Assembly: GCA_900542275.1 (NCBI GenBank)
Contig: UQMW01000002.1
Location: forward strand, 40,837 to 104,836
Length of the DNA: 64,000 nucleotides
From: an uncultured Collinsella sp.
Lineage (GTDB): Bacteria > Actinomycetota > Coriobacteriia > Coriobacteriales > Coriobacteriaceae
Direction: 5' to 3'
Part shown: positions 8,778 to 17,991 of the stretch, piece by piece
Layout: the number at the start of each line of letters is the position of its first letter
How positions within the stretch are numbered: position 1 is the stretch's first letter
Notes under the pieces: generated by a model
What the model saw: only the letters and a program-made list of their open reading frames with translations
What the model was told of the DNA's origin: nothing
Database searches by the model: none
Program-made: the position numbers and the translations under genes

Positions 8778-9515
8778 TTAGAGCTTCCTCAGCATGATGG
8801 CGATGGTGTTGAGGTATTCGAGCGCGCCGGCTTCAACGGCGGCGCGGTCGCCTGCTGCATATTCGTTGTCGCAGGCGAGCCAGTCTTCCCATGCTTCGTC
8901 TGTGCAGAGCATGGGCTGCATCGAGACAATCTCGACGCCGGGGGTCGGCTCGATCATGGCGCGCCACCAGGCTATGTCATGCATATAGTCGAGCTGCTCG
9001 GGTGTCCAGGATTTGAGCAGGCAAACGGGCAGGTTGTCGTGGCAGTCGCGAACCATGCCCGGGATGCTTAAGTAGAGCATCCCGCCTTGCTTTACGTAGG
9101 GGAGTAAGCGCTCGCCCAGGTAATGTGGATCGCGACCGTAGTAGTTGTACGAGTCGATGCTCACGACCGCATCAAAAAAGTCGTGCTCAAACGGTAGACC
9201 CTGTGAGGCGTCCGCCTTGACAGGGTGAATAACGTTGCGGGGAATGCCGAGCGAATCAAAGAACGTGCGGTTTTCGACGGGGTCGCTCCACAGGTCGACG
9301 GCGTAGGTGTCAAACCCGTATTCGCGGGCAAGCAGGGCGCTGGTGATACCGGTGCCCGACCCAAGGTCGCAGACGCGGGCGCCGCGTGGGATATTCGCAC
9401 CGCAAAGGAGCTCTTCGCAGAGCTTGAGGGGGTTCGGCCCCATAATCTTAGAGCGTACGAGTGCCGCGTCGAAGCTGGTGGCTTTTGGGAAGGATTGAGA
9501 TTTCGCAGAGTTCAT
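8778..9515 (-). CDS. Class I SAM-dependent methyltransferase
   Basis: 245 residues with motif I VCDLGSGTG, an acidic residue after strand 2 (YAVDLW), and FFDAVVSIDSYNYYG at motif IV. This is the layout of small-molecule or lipid methyltransferases resembling cyclopropane-fatty-acid-synthase relatives. The substrate cannot be identified. ATG is preceded by ATAGGAAAG. It is downstream of the GntR/ABC cassette on the same strand, separated by 278 bases that contain their own promoter-like box and hairpin. Confidence 0.82.
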   Translation of the reverse strand: MNSAKSQSFPKATSFDAALVRSKIMGPNPLKLCEELLCGANIPRGARVCDLGSGTGITSALLAREYGFDTYAVDLWSDPVENRTFFDSLGIPRNVIHPVKADASQGLPFEHDFFDAVVSIDSYNYYGRDPHYLGERLLPYVKQGGMLYLSIPGMVRDCHDNLPVCLLKSWTPEQLDYMHDIAWWRAMIEPTPGVEIVSMQPMLCTDEAWEDWLACDNEYAAGDRAAVEAGALEYLNTIAIMLRKL

Positions 9516-9575
9516 TGTTCTTTCCTATCAGGTGCATATGTGGCAGATGACGGAGGCGGAACGGCGCAACAAACC

Positions 9576-9697
9576 ACGGCCGCAAGACGGCCGTTTTCAA
9601 TTTGTATGCGATTGACCGTTCCCTAAAGAACAATGACCAAAAAGACATCCCCTTGGATGATCGAAATTGGGCCGAGGCCCGTGACGTTTTGATTATA
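9576..9697 (-). promoter_or_regulatory. Putative promoter and leader hairpin of the methyltransferase gene
   Basis: Reading leftwards, a perfect TATAAT (complement of 9692-9697) would start a leader of about 170 nt in front of the gene at 9515. Inside it is a 7-bp perfect hairpin (ACGGCCG/CGGCCGT, 9576-9594). A forward frame of 82 codons over this stretch looks non-coding. No clear -35 box is visible, so this is a suggestion only. Confidence 0.35.
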
Positions 9698-9793
9698 GAA
9701 CGTTGCGCACGGGCCGGGGATATGCCATTTGTCACGGATTTGAGGGGCGCGATTGTGGCCGATTGCGACCTGCGTGGGTCGAGATTCGCCCGC

Positions 9794-10492
9794 CTACAGG
9801 TCGCGTGCCCGGTAGACCTTGGTGCTGACGATGCAGCTAAGTGCACATAGCACGAGGGCCAATACCGCGATGCCCGCACACAGGCAGCCGAGGACGGCAG
9901 GATCGGGATTCGCTCCGGCAATCGACATGAGCCAGTTGCTGATGGGGTTGGAGGAGCTCAGCGTGGCCATGGCAAGGCATCCGAGCAGGGCGAACAGGCC
10001 GACGGAAAAGCGCAGCGCCTCCATGTGTCCAAATCGAAAGAACAGCGGCTGTGCCAGAAACACCATCATGAGGGAGATGAGCATCGATGCGGCGGAGGCT
10101 ATTGTGGTCTCAAAGACGGTTTGTCCCGTCGAGGGCATGCCCGCGCTGTTGAAGAGCGGGATAGAGACGATGCCCAGAAGCGCGGCGGCGCACGCCATGA
10201 CGGCCGAGAAGACAATGATGCTCAGGTAGCGTGCACAGATGATGTCTATGCGCGAGATGGGCAGCGTTGCCCGATAGCGCTCCCATCCGTTTTGATTGTC
10301 GTAGCCGGCCAGCGAGTTCATGACCACGATGGGCGACATGGCACTGACCGCGCAGGCGCCGGCGCTCATACCAGAATCGCCATCCGATGCGTTGGCGAGG
10401 GTCAGCACGACGAAGATGAACAGGCCGACTCCCGCAATGCTCGGGACAAGCGTGCGGACGATGGCGAGCTCAGACATAAAGGCGCGTTTCAT
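9794..10492 (-). CDS. ABC-2 type transporter permease
   Basis: 232 residues with six hydrophobic segments, no nucleotide-binding motif, and the pattern of ABC-2 permeases found in GntR(YtrA)-linked exporters (MKRAFMSELAIVRTLVPS start, YDNQNGWERYRATLPISR between helices 2 and 3). Its ATG overlaps the TGA of the ATPase gene, so the two are translationally coupled and should form one export complex. Substrate unknown; related cassettes respond to cell-envelope stress or antimicrobial peptides. Confidence 0.85.
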   Translation of the reverse strand: MKRAFMSELAIVRTLVPSIAGVGLFIFVVLTLANASDGDSGMSAGACAVSAMSPIVVMNSLAGYDNQNGWERYRATLPISRIDIICARYLSIIVFSAVMACAAALLGIVSIPLFNSAGMPSTGQTVFETTIASAASMLISLMMVFLAQPLFFRFGHMEALRFSVGLFALLGCLAMATLSSSNPISNWLMSIAGANPDPAVLGCLCAGIAVLALVLCALSCIVSTKVYRARDL

Positions 10493-11370
10493 TTCGAAGC
10501 TCCTTTCAGCATGAGGCGAAGATAGTCATCAATGGTTGCCCGGTCGCAGGGAATCTCGGGGAAGGCCTCGAGCGCATCGCGACGGTTGGGCACGAGCACG
10601 TCCACGCTATAGGCGTGGTGGGCGGCACGGGCGCCTTCGACGCAAGCCATGAGCTCGGACGCCTGTGCTTGGGTGCAGTGGGCGATGCCGGCTCGGTCGG
10701 TAATGTCCTCGCGCGGCAGGTCAAACATAATCGAGCCGTTATCGATGCAGATGACGCGGTCGGCAGTGCGATCGAGGTCGGATGTAATGTGGCTCGAGAG
10801 CAGCACGCTGTGCTGGCCGTTGGCGACAAAGGCAAGCAACTCGTCGAGCAGTTCCTCGCGCGCCATGGGATCAAGGCCTGCGGTGGCTTCGTCCAAAACG
10901 AGCAGCTTGGCATTGTGGCTGAGCGCACAGGCGAGCTGCAGCTTCATGCCCATGCCGCGGGAGAGGTCCTTGACCTTTGTCTTGGGATCGAGGCCAAATC
11001 GGTCGATGAATCCGGCGAACGTTTCGCAGCTCCACGTGGGATATGCCGGGCCTACGAGCCTCTCGATCTGGCCCACCTTGAGCGTGGAGGGGAAGGGGCA
11101 TGTGTCCAGGACAAGACCGACGCGGGAGCGCAGATGGCTTTGCGATTCATCGGGCGTGTCGGCGCCATGGCGCTGCCCAAACAGGTGTACCTCGCCGGCA
11201 TCGAGCTTTATAAGCCCGAGTGCGGCTCGAATCGTCGTTGTCTTGCCGGCACCGTTTGCTCCCACAAAGCCGACAATTTGGCCGGGCTCCACAGCAAGCG
11301 TGACGTCGCGCAACGAAAAACGGTCGCTCACGCGGCGCGATACACCTTTGAGTTCTAGCAAATTTTGCAT
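10489..11370 (-). CDS. ABC transporter ATP-binding protein
   Basis: 293 residues. Walker A GANGAGKTT, signature LSRGMGMKLQLA (a diverged LSGGQ), Walker B LLVLDEATAGLDP and switch His in LLSSHITSDLDRTAD are all present. The first ATG with a Shine-Dalgarno (AGAAAGG) is at 11370; the frame remains open to 11835 but that stretch overlaps the GntR gene and is not coding. It is the second gene of a gntR-ATPase-permease operon. Confidence 0.93.
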   Translation of the reverse strand: MQNLLELKGVSRRVSDRFSLRDVTLAVEPGQIVGFVGANGAGKTTTIRAALGLIKLDAGEVHLFGQRHGADTPDESQSHLRSRVGLVLDTCPFPSTLKVGQIERLVGPAYPTWSCETFAGFIDRFGLDPKTKVKDLSRGMGMKLQLACALSHNAKLLVLDEATAGLDPMAREELLDELLAFVANGQHSVLLSSHITSDLDRTADRVICIDNGSIMFDLPREDITDRAGIAHCTQAQASELMACVEGARAAHHAYSVDVLVPNRRDALEAFPEIPCDRATIDDYLRLMLKGASK

Positions 11371-11393
11371 GGTATAGCCTTTCTTGCAGATGG

Positions 11394-11774
11394 CTACTGC
11401 ATGGTTTCGGGGGCTATGAGGTCGAGCATCTCGTGCAGTTTGTCGCGCGTGACGCCCAAGGCTTCGGCTTGGTTCGCCGCTTTCGCAAGCAGCTCTTCGA
11501 TATGGCAGAGCTGGTTTTCGCGCAAGAGCTCCTGGTTGCCCTCGGCGACAAAACAGCCCTTGCCCTGCACGGTGCAGATAAACCCGAGCTGCTCCAGGTC
11601 GGCGTAGGCGCGCTTGGTGGTGATGACACTCACGCCAAGATCGCTCGCGAGTGCACGGATGCTGGGGAGTTTGGCTCCCGCAGCGAGCGTGCCCGAAAGG
11701 ATCTGAGCTTTGACCTGCGAGGATATCTGTTCGTAGATGGGCTTGTCGCTCGAATTGGATAGGATGATGTCCAC
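11394..11774 (-). CDS. GntR family transcriptional regulator, YtrA subfamily
   Basis: 126 residues. The N-terminal winged helix has the GntR pattern YEQISSQVKAQILSGTL, KLPSIRALASDLGVS and the recognition helix before RAYADLEQLGF. The C-terminal tail is short, as in YtrA regulators, which lack an effector domain. It heads the operon with the ABC ATPase and permease and very likely represses it. An inverted repeat just upstream (11802-11835) is the obvious candidate operator. Confidence 0.93.
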   Translation of the reverse strand: MDIILSNSSDKPIYEQISSQVKAQILSGTLAAGAKLPSIRALASDLGVSVITTKRAYADLEQLGFICTVQGKGCFVAEGNQELLRENQLCHIEELLAKAANQAEALGVTRDKLHEMLDLIAPETMQ

Positions 11775-11801
11775 AGCGGCTCCTTAGCTGTTGGGCTACA
11801 C

Positions 11802-11835
11802 GTGTATATAACCGGTAAGCACAGTATATATACAC
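11802..11835. promoter_or_regulatory. Candidate operator of the GntR/YtrA regulator
   Basis: Perfect 9-bp inverted repeat GTGTATATA (11802-11810) and TATATACAC (11827-11835), spaced by 16 bases, 28 bases upstream of the gntR start codon. YtrA-type regulators are known to bind inverted repeats overlapping their own promoter. The assignment rests on position and symmetry. Confidence 0.6.
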
Positions 11836-11989
11836 TATGCACAGTTACGCAAGAGACAAATTCGGATTGGGCCGGCTGCCCGGGCCCTGACTGATGAATT
11901 TGTCCTGATAGGCGCCCTAGATCGGGATTTCGCGGCTACAATAATGCGGTTACATCGACGTAATGCACTCAATGCAAGAAAGGATCCGC

Positions 11990-13603
<1,614 letters not shown>

Positions 13604-13609
13604 CGCATC

Positions 13610-13639
13610 GGCGCGGTGGCCCTGTGGGGCTGCCGCGCC
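13610..13639 (+). terminator. Terminator of prfC
   Basis: GC-rich hairpin: GGCGCGGTGGCCC and its complement with two mismatches, loop TGTG, followed by ATTTACTT. It starts six bases after the prfC stop codon. Confidence 0.65.
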
Positions 13640-13703
13640 ATTTACTTGCCTGATGCCGTGTGAGCGGCTATCATACCCACCGTCGTCTCAAGACCGGGGC
13701 GTC

Positions 13704-13732
13704 CGAGCAGTTCGGGTCCGATATCCTGCTCG
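13704..13732 (+). promoter_or_regulatory. Leader hairpin in front of the VUT transporter gene
   Basis: CGAGCAG/CTGCTCG, a 7-bp perfect stem with a 15-nt loop, followed by an A-rich linker (TTAAACCTAAAACC) and then the AAAGGAG ribosome-binding site. VUT/YhhQ transporters are often controlled by preQ1 riboswitches, whose aptamer is a small hairpin plus A-rich tail. The fit to the known preQ1-I or preQ1-II consensus is poor, so only a structured leader is claimed. Confidence 0.3.
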
Positions 13733-13759
13733 TTAAACCTAAAACCAAAGGAGTACATA

Positions 13760-14482
13760 ATGATCAAGAAGGTCATGGAGGACTACAAGGTCCTGTTGCG
13801 GAGCATTCCCGCGGCAACGGTTTCGCTGTTTTTCGTGAGCGTCATCATGATGAACCTGCTGGCCAACAAAGAGCTCATCAGCCTGCCGTATCTGGCACTC
13901 GATTGCGGCTTTGTGGTGAGCTGGGTTTCGTTTTTGTGCCAGGACATGATCTGCAAGCGCTTTGGCGCCAAGGCATCCATCAAAATCTCTATCCTCGCGC
14001 TGCTGGTCAACCTGGCCGTGAGCCTGTGCTTTTGGGCATGCTCGCTCACGCCCGGCATGTGGGGCGCCTACTACGACACGGGTATGATCGAGGTCAACAG
14101 CGCCCTTAACGCCACCATTGGCGGCACCTGGTACGTGGTGCTGGGCTCTTCGCTGGCAATGCTCGTTTCTGCCGTGGTTAATTCCACGCTCAACCAGTCG
14201 CTCGGCCGTATGCTCAAAAAGAATAACTTTGCGAGCTTCGCCTTCCGTTCCTATGTGTCCACGGGTGTTGGCCAGTTTATCGACAACCTGGTCTTTGCCA
14301 TTGTGGTGAGCCATACGTTCTTTGGTTGGACCTGGGTGCAGGTCCTTATGTGCTCGCTGACCGGCGCTGTTGCCGAGCTGCTGTGCGAGGTCTTCCTGAG
14401 CCCCGTGGGCTACAAGGTCGTGCGTGGCTGGGAGCGCGAGAACGTGGGCGCCGAGTACCTCGAGCGTCACGCAACCGCCTAA
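13760..14482 (+). CDS. VUT family (YhhQ-like) queuosine precursor transporter
   Basis: 240 residues with six or so membrane helices. The VUT/DUF165 pattern includes MNLLANKELISLP near the N-terminus, helix-capping SWVSFLCQDMICKRFGAKAS, and the C-terminal STGVGQFIDNLVFAIV. Family members import queuosine precursors (preQ0/preQ1 or queuine) for tRNA modification, and this is inferred here. ATG has AAAGGAG at ideal spacing. The SDR gene starts 9 bases after its stop, so the two form an operon. Confidence 0.87.
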   Translation: MIKKVMEDYKVLLRSIPAATVSLFFVSVIMMNLLANKELISLPYLALDCGFVVSWVSFLCQDMICKRFGAKASIKISILALLVNLAVSLCFWACSLTPGMWGAYYDTGMIEVNSALNATIGGTWYVVLGSSLAMLVSAVVNSTLNQSLGRMLKKNNFASFAFRSYVSTGVGQFIDNLVFAIVVSHTFFGWTWVQVLMCSLTGAVAELLCEVFLSPVGYKVVRGWERENVGAEYLERHATA

Positions 14483-14491
14483 GGAGCAAGT

Positions 14492-15172
14492 ATGCGGGTT
14501 TTGATCACGGGCGCTTCGGGCGGTATCGGAGCCGCATGCGTGCAACGCTTTTTGGACGAGGGCCACGAGGTCGTGGGCTTTGATCTGCTGCCAGCGGCAA
14601 TCGAACACGAGTGCTACCGCCATCTGATCGTTGATGTACGCGAGCCTAACTCGTTTCCAGGCGACCTTGAGCCTCAGGTAATCGTGAACGTTGCCGGTGT
14701 ACAGGATTCGGCCGATGACATTGCCGCCAACCTGCGTGGCACCATCAGCGTGACCGAGCGCTACGCCTTTGTGGGAGAGGGGCTTGCCGCCAAGCCGGCG
14801 CCGACTATCAAATCCGTGGTCAATGTGGGGTCGGCGAGCGGGCATACGGGATCGGAGTTTCCCGCCTATGCCGCCAGCAAGGGCGGCGTTATCGCCTACA
14901 CCAAGAACCTTGCAAACCGCCTGGCACCGCAGGCCATCGCCAACAGTGTGGACCCGGGCGGCGTTATCACGCCGCTCAACCGTTGCGTGATGGAAGACGA
15001 GCGCCTGTGGAACCAGATTATGGAGCTCACGCCGCTTAAGCGCTGGGCCACCGCCCAAGAGATCGCCGAGTGGATCTACTTTGTGGGCGTGACCAACCGG
15101 TTTATGACCGGGCAGAGCCTGCTGATCGATGGCGGCGAGGCCGGCCGCACACAATTTATTTGGCCCGAATAG
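14492..15172 (+). CDS. Short-chain dehydrogenase/reductase
   Basis: 226 residues, classical SDR. The dinucleotide-binding TGASGGIG lies at the N-terminus, followed by the NVAG strand, catalytic Ser in NVGSASG, and Tyr-Lys in YAASKGG; C-terminal FMTGQSLLIDGGEA is typical. An extra segment after NVAGVQDSADDI resembles coniferyl-alcohol/3-alpha-hydroxysteroid dehydrogenase-like SDRs, a group that in gut Coriobacteriia can act on steroids; substrate not determinable here. It is coupled to the VUT gene upstream and ends at a clear terminator. Confidence 0.88.
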   Translation: MRVLITGASGGIGAACVQRFLDEGHEVVGFDLLPAAIEHECYRHLIVDVREPNSFPGDLEPQVIVNVAGVQDSADDIAANLRGTISVTERYAFVGEGLAAKPAPTIKSVVNVGSASGHTGSEFPAYAASKGGVIAYTKNLANRLAPQAIANSVDPGGVITPLNRCVMEDERLWNQIMELTPLKRWATAQEIAEWIYFVGVTNRFMTGQSLLIDGGEAGRTQFIWPE

Positions 15173-15174
15173 GA

Positions 15175-15209
15175 AACGCGCCCGATGGAAAGCTGTCGGG
15201 CGCGTTTTT
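15175..15209 (+). terminator. Rho-independent terminator
   Basis: AACGCGCCCGA / TCGGGCGCGTT, an 11-bp perfect stem with a 10-nt loop followed by a T-run. It closes the VUT-SDR operon. Confidence 0.9.
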
Positions 15210-15222
15210 GATGTATCGATTT

Positions 15223-15948
15223 TTAGCCGAGGCAAGTCCAGTTGACGGGGGTCGAGCCGTGCTGTTCGAGTAGCCGATTGGCAGCGGAGAAGGGGCGCGA
15301 CCCCATAAAAGCGGGGAGTTCTGCCGTGGCACGGTTGGCCGAAAGCGGCGAGGGGTGCGTGGAGGCCAGGCAGAACTTGCCGGTTGCCTTGCCCGCACCA
15401 GTTGCGACGAGCTTGCCTTCGACCATCTGCTGGGCAAAGCGACCCCATGCCAAAAAGACTACCGGTTGGGGCAGCTGGCAGCAGCGTTCGATAACGTAGT
15501 CGGTGAGCGTGCTCCAGCCCAGTTTGGCGTGCGAGTTCGCGGCATGCTCGCGCACGGTGAGCGTAGTGTTGAGGAGCAGGACGCCCTGTTGTGCCCATGG
15601 GGTTAGGTCTCCCGTGGCGGGAATGGGGCAACCCAGATCGGCTTTGAGTTCCTTATAGATGTTGCGCAGGCTCGGCGGCAACTTGGTTTGCGTCGCGGGG
15701 ACCGAGAACGACAGCCCCATTGCCTGGTTGGGTCCGTGATAGGGGTCCTGACCCAAGATGACAACCTTGACCTGGTCGGCCGGCGTGTAGGCGAGAGCAT
15801 TGAGGATGTCGTCTTGTGCCGGGTAGATAGTCTGCTCGGCACGCAAAAGGGCGATGCGCTCGAGCAGCTGGTTCGTAGTGTCACGTACCGGCTGCGGTGC
15901 ATCGCCCAACCAAGTTGCTATGTTGCGGTCGCGGGTTGCGGCGTCCAT
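15223..15948 (-). CDS. ung: Uracil-DNA glycosylase
   Basis: 241 residues, family 1 UDG. The water-activating motif GQDPYHGPNQAMGLSFSVP is complete (catalytic Asp in DPYH), the uracil-contacting LLLNTTLTV is present, and the DNA-intercalating loop HPSPLSA carries the catalytic His. The enzyme excises uracil from DNA at the start of base-excision repair. ATG has TAAAGGAG upstream. The gene converges with the SDR operon. Confidence 0.97.
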   Translation of the reverse strand: MDAATRDRNIATWLGDAPQPVRDTTNQLLERIALLRAEQTIYPAQDDILNALAYTPADQVKVVILGQDPYHGPNQAMGLSFSVPATQTKLPPSLRNIYKELKADLGCPIPATGDLTPWAQQGVLLLNTTLTVREHAANSHAKLGWSTLTDYVIERCCQLPQPVVFLAWGRFAQQMVEGKLVATGAGKATGKFCLASTHPSPLSANRATAELPAFMGSRPFSAANRLLEQHGSTPVNWTCLG

Positions 15949-16036
15949 GGGGCTCCTTTACGTCAGATGCTCTGTTTGCATCTATTGTAAAGGCGCACCG
16001 GTTGCCTTTATGCCACGGCTGTATGAAGAGCGGGGT

Positions 16037-16939
16037 CTACGAGACGTGCTCGGGCGCTCCTGCCATGCGAGCCTGTCCATGTGCGCGGAGGCGCGGAAGC
16101 TCGACGGTTGCCACCATGACGCCGGTGAGGATGAGAGCTGCACCCAGGAAGGCGATGAGGCTCAGGACCTCGCCGACCAGGAAGAACGAGAAGACAGCGG
16201 AGCAGACCGGCTCGAGCGAGAAGGCAAAGCCGGTGGTCTCGGCGGGCACGTGGGGCTGCACGAGCGTTTGGGTGATAAAGCCGTAGGCAGAGCAGATGAG
16301 CGCGAGGGCAACGACGACCACGATCTCGCTGGGCGTACTGGGAAGTGTGAAACCGCCAAAGACGCATGCGGCAATGCCCGAGAACAGGCCGCCAAAGCCC
16401 AGCTGCCAAACGCCCAGGGACAGCGGATCGACTTCTTCGACAAACCGCTTGGCGACAATGATGTGTCCGGCGTAGACAAAGGCGGAGAGCAGCATGATGA
16501 GCGCGCCCGGGTTCAGGCTAGTGAAGTCGGCGCCCGAGAGCAGCAACATACCGCAGGTGACGATGGCGGTGCCGACGAGCACTTTGCGCTCGGGGGCGCG
16601 GCGCAGCAGGGCGGCGTTGGCAAACGGCACGATTACGACCGTCAGGCTCTGCAAAAAGCCGGCAGTGGAGGCAGAGGTGAGGCTGGAGCCCAGGCACATG
16701 CAGGTGAGCTCGGTTGCCATGATGGCGCCGATGATAGCGGCGCGAACCATAAGGTCGCGGTTGATGCGGAACGCGCGTTTGTGGAAGAGCAGCAGGCAGG
16801 CCACAAAGGCGATGATGCAGCGTAGCGCGACGATGCTCGTGGCGTTCATGCTGTCCATGCCAATCTTCATGAGGGGATACGAAAAGCCCCATGCGACGGG
16901 AACGGAAAATGAGAGCGCGATTGCTTTTTTGCGATCCAT
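16037..16939 (-). CDS. EamA/DMT family transporter
   Basis: 300 residues with ten hydrophobic helices in two homologous EamA halves (first half SVPVAWGFSYPLMKIGMDS, second half ALIMLLSAFVYAGHIIVAKR ... FFLVGEVLSLIAFLGAALIL). Drug/metabolite exporters of this type move amino acids or other small metabolites. It is divergent from the LysR gene at 17098, with a candidate LysR box between them, so the regulator probably controls it. Confidence 0.9.
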   Translation of the reverse strand: MDRKKAIALSFSVPVAWGFSYPLMKIGMDSMNATSIVALRCIIAFVACLLLFHKRAFRINRDLMVRAAIIGAIMATELTCMCLGSSLTSASTAGFLQSLTVVIVPFANAALLRRAPERKVLVGTAIVTCGMLLLSGADFTSLNPGALIMLLSAFVYAGHIIVAKRFVEEVDPLSLGVWQLGFGGLFSGIAACVFGGFTLPSTPSEIVVVVALALICSAYGFITQTLVQPHVPAETTGFAFSLEPVCSAVFSFFLVGEVLSLIAFLGAALILTGVMVATVELPRLRAHGQARMAGAPEHVS

Positions 16940-17019
16940 GGGGCTCCTTTTGTTACAGAACGATTTCGTAAAAGGGATTCTGCTCCCAGATTTGGATGTA
17001 GTAAAGCGAATGTATCTTC

Positions 17020-17038
17020 AGTATGATTAAGAAATACT
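17020..17038. promoter_or_regulatory. Candidate LysR-type operator
   Basis: AGTAT-N9-ATACT, a perfect dyad in the divergent intergenic region between the EamA exporter and LysR genes, 60 bases before the lysR-type start. The size matches the usual T-N11-A LysR box. Confidence 0.5.
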
Positions 17039-17097
17039 AATGTTGGCAGAAAAAGCCCTGGCAAAACGTTTTACGGCTACATCGATGTGGAGGCACG

Positions 17098-17964
17098 ATG
17101 GCATCGCGGTATCAGATTGTTTGTATGGTGGTCGATTGCGGCAGTCTTAAGGGCGCGGCGGACGAACTGGGCTATACACAAAGTGCGGTGAGCCAGGCCG
17201 TCAAGGCACTCGAGCGCGAGCTGGGTACCACGCTTATCGAGCGCGGTAAGCAGGGCGTTTCGCTTACGCGCGACGGTAAACAATATCTGCCGTTCCTGCG
17301 CCAGATTGTGACCGCTGAGGCCGAGCTCGAGGGTAAGCGCCAGGAGCTGCTGGGGCTCTCCTCGACTGATATTCGCATTGCGACATTTACCAACGTGAGT
17401 CGTACCGTGTTGCCACGCGTGATCCGCGACTTTGGTGCGCTGCACCCGGGCGTACGCTTTACTCTCAAGCAGGGCGATTACACGCGCAACGCTCAATGGG
17501 TACACGATGGCGTGGTTGATTTTTGTTTTACGGCGCGCGGATTTACAGCTGGGCTCGAGAAGCGCGTGGTCTATCACGACGAGTTGGTAGCATTGTTGCC
17601 GGCCGAGCATCCGCTGACGGCAAAGGAAAAGGTGACACTCGTCGACCTGGCGTCCGAGCCGTTTGTGCTGCTGGATGAGGGCGAACAGAGCCTGGTGCTC
17701 GATGCATTCGCGGCGCATGGGCTGTCGCCGCACGTGACGAGTGAGGTGACCGACGACTACACCATCATGGCGATGGTGGAGGAGGGCCTGGGCGTGAGCA
17801 TGCTCTACCGTCGTACTGTAGAGGGCATGCAAGCCGATATTCATGTGCGTCCCATCGTGCACGCTCCCTCGCGTGACGTAGTGGCAGCCTGGCGCAGCTG
17901 GGACACCATGCCTATCGCCACGAGGCACTTTATCGACTATATGAGCTCGCATATTGTCAATTAA
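17098..17964 (+). CDS. LysR family transcriptional regulator
   Basis: 288 residues. The N-terminal winged HTH reads VVDCGSLKGAADELGYTQSAVSQAVKALERELG, the canonical LysR pattern, followed by a linker helix and a substrate-binding domain (DIRIATFTNVSRTVLPRVIRDF, EGLGVSMLYRR). Divergent arrangement with the EamA exporter gene suggests it is the activator of that gene in response to a small effector. ATG at 17098 follows GGAGG. Confidence 0.93.
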   Translation: MASRYQIVCMVVDCGSLKGAADELGYTQSAVSQAVKALERELGTTLIERGKQGVSLTRDGKQYLPFLRQIVTAEAELEGKRQELLGLSSTDIRIATFTNVSRTVLPRVIRDFGALHPGVRFTLKQGDYTRNAQWVHDGVVDFCFTARGFTAGLEKRVVYHDELVALLPAEHPLTAKEKVTLVDLASEPFVLLDEGEQSLVLDAFAAHGLSPHVTSEVTDDYTIMAMVEEGLGVSMLYRRTVEGMQADIHVRPIVHAPSRDVVAAWRSWDTMPIATRHFIDYMSSHIVN

Positions 17965-17991
17965 TGACTGGCATGGCGTTGAGTGCGGTGT

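Noticed and set aside
9602..9850. Forward 82-codon frame between the methyltransferase and ABC permease genes
   Set aside because: It overlaps the 3' end of the well-supported leftward permease gene, has no ribosome-binding site and no recognisable domain; the stretch reads better as a promoter-bearing leader.
11371..11835. N-terminal extension of the ABC ATPase gene to 448 codons
   Set aside because: The extra region is antisense-free but out of frame with, and fully overlapping, the GntR gene; the ATPase domain starts normally at 11370 with a ribosome-binding site.
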